From: an uncultured Brevundimonas sp.
GTDB taxonomy: Bacteria > Pseudomonadota > Alphaproteobacteria > Caulobacterales > Caulobacteraceae
Assembly: GCF_943913055.1 (NCBI RefSeq)
Contig: NZ_CALTWS010000167.1
Location: 1 to 6,014 of the forward strand
Direction of reading: 5' to 3'
DNA: 6,014 nt
This document shows positions 4,908 through 6,014 of the stretch, piece after piece; positions within the stretch are counted from its first letter, which is position 1; every line of letters starts with the position of its first letter. Under the pieces are notes generated by a model that ran no database searches, had not been told where the DNA came from, and saw only the letters and a list, made by a program, of their open reading frames with translations. A program made the position numbers and the translations under genes.

Positions 4908-6014
4908 TCACAACCACCGCACGCTCGGCCCGGCCTTGGGGGCCGGCATCAGCTGCGTCACGCCCCAGACCAGGGCATCGGCCCGGTCCGGACTATGGCG
5001 ATGCTCGGTAGAGCCCAGCGCCATCAGCTCTTCCTCCAGCGCCGGAAACGCGCCGCAGTGGACGACCCGCCCCTGTTCGTACAGCGCCGCCACCGGCTCG
5101 GCCCTCGCCACCTTGCCCCGGCTGGCATGCACCAGCCTGATCGGCACGGGACAATCGGCGTGGGCCAGGACGCCCCTCACCATCTCGCCCCCCTGATTGC
5201 TCTCGGCGACGACGGCGTCCGCGCCAAACGTCCGCACCGCCTCCACCACCACTTGGGCCCAGCCCTGCGGACTGTGTCCCCGGACCGAGCGATCGGCCAG
5301 CACATAGGCGATCCGGTCCTTGCGCCCGACCACCACGATCCCGCAGGCATCGCCGCCGGACGTCACCGGCGGATCGACCGCCACGACGATCCGGTCCAGT
5401 TTCGCGGGCCTTGCACCCCGGGCCCGCGCCAGATCCTCGGCCCGGAACAGCGCGCCTTCGCTCTCGACGATCAGCCCCTCGATTTCCTGCGCCTCCAGCC
5501 GCGTCCCCGCGTACAGCGTCTTCAGATGCGTCAGGAACCGAGGCGACAGATTGGCCGCATTGGCCGCCGTCGGCGCCCGATCCATCATCACGCCGTCCTG
5601 CGCCAGCAACCGCCTCAGCGCCGGCATCGGCCGCGGTGTCGTCGTGACAACCAGGCGCGGGTCGTCACCCAGCCGCAGGCCCATCCTCAGCGTGTCCAGT
5701 ACCGCCTCCGGCTTGCGCCAGGCACAGAATTCGTCAGCCCAGGCATGGTGAAACTGCGGGCCGCGCAGACTGTCGGGATCTTCCGCTGAAAACGCATAGG
5801 CCACGCTTCCGCTCTCGGGCCAGACCAGCCGCTTGCGGCCCCCTTCCCATCGCGGGCGGTTCTTCGGCCCCGCGACGGCCTTCAGTCCCGACGGCCCCTC
5901 CACCATCACCTCACGCACATCGTGCAGGGTCGCGCCCACCAAGGCGAACCGCAGGTTTTCGGTCTCGGCCAGCCAGCTGATCCAATTGGCCCCGGCAAAC
6001 GTCTTGCCCGACCC
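4908..6014 (-). CDS. Phage/GTA large terminase (TerL), N-terminus missing
   Basis: TerL is the packaging motor: an ATPase that drives DNA into the prohead, plus a nuclease that cuts it. The frame is open from the right edge, so 368 codons are visible and roughly 50-60 N-terminal residues are missing by family norms. The first residues, GSGKT, are the end of the Walker A loop. Walker B is AWADE (D94, E95), and LVVTTTPRP (122-130) is the coupling motif. The C-terminal nuclease shows VAVDPP (D214), VVAESNQGG (E271) and DRADALVWG (D343, D346), giving the expected acidic cluster. The block MMDRAPTAANAANLSPRFLTHLKTLY-type segment (143-168) is common in GTA and related TerL proteins. A TTG at 5942 is sometimes the first start seen in this frame but lies inside the ATPase domain, so it is not the true start. 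The portal gene normally follows at once; here the toxin-antitoxin pair intervenes. Confidence 0.95.
   Translation of the reverse strand, partial: GSGKTFAGANWISWLAETENLRFALVGATLHDVREVMVEGPSGLKAVAGPKNRPRWEGGRKRLVWPESGSVAYAFSAEDPDSLRGPQFHHAWADEFCAWRKPEAVLDTLRMGLRLGDDPRLVVTTTPRPMPALRRLLAQDGVMMDRAPTAANAANLSPRFLTHLKTLYAGTRLEAQEIEGLIVESEGALFRAEDLARARGARPAKLDRIVVAVDPPVTSGGDACGIVVVGRKDRIAYVLADRSVRGHSPQGWAQVVVEAVRTFGADAVVAESNQGGEMVRGVLAHADCPVPIRLVHASRGKVARAEPVAALYEQGRVVHCGAFPALEEELMALGSTEHRHSPDRADALVWGVTQLMPAPKAGPSVRWL

Overview
The window reads as a GC-rich alphaproteobacterial chromosome. The gene content and style best fit Caulobacterales (Caulobacter or Brevundimonas type); this is inferred from protein flavour and an EcfG-type promoter, not proven. 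Its backbone is a phage-head gene series on the minus strand, read from the right end to the left. The series is large terminase (5' end cut off by the window edge, inside the Walker A loop), HK97-family portal, a 76-residue membrane/coiled-coil protein, and HK97 prohead protease. This is the gene-transfer-agent (GTA) or HK97-like prophage head order. A GTA-like or domesticated prophage cluster is the likeliest reading, because the terminase, portal and protease look intact and ordered.

That series is interrupted in up to three places. (1) Between terminase and portal (about 4120-4907) sits a plus-strand Phd/YefM-like antitoxin and PIN-domain toxin pair, so it runs against the head genes. A 7-bp-arm palindrome lies in the 66-bp gap it shares with the divergent portal gene. 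(2) Between the 76-residue protein and the protease (about 886-2597) sits a unit with its own signals: a GGAAC-N17-CGTT promoter (the alphaproteobacterial general-stress sigma factor EcfG/SigT pattern), an RcnB-like secreted protein, a FAS1-domain lipoprotein, and a terminator-like hairpin. (3) Directly after the protease, where the major capsid gene would be expected, comes a small XRE regulator with a GTGA-coupled membrane protein that runs off the left end. Their promoter is embedded in two near-identical palindromes.

The 103 bp between portal and the 76-residue protein carry a 16-bp perfect inverted repeat made of GGGACGAGG-type units, which resembles a dispersed REP-like repeat. No RNA genes, CRISPR array or insertion sequence were seen. 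No stretch over 300 bases lacks a gene; all gaps are about 100 bp or less and are described below.
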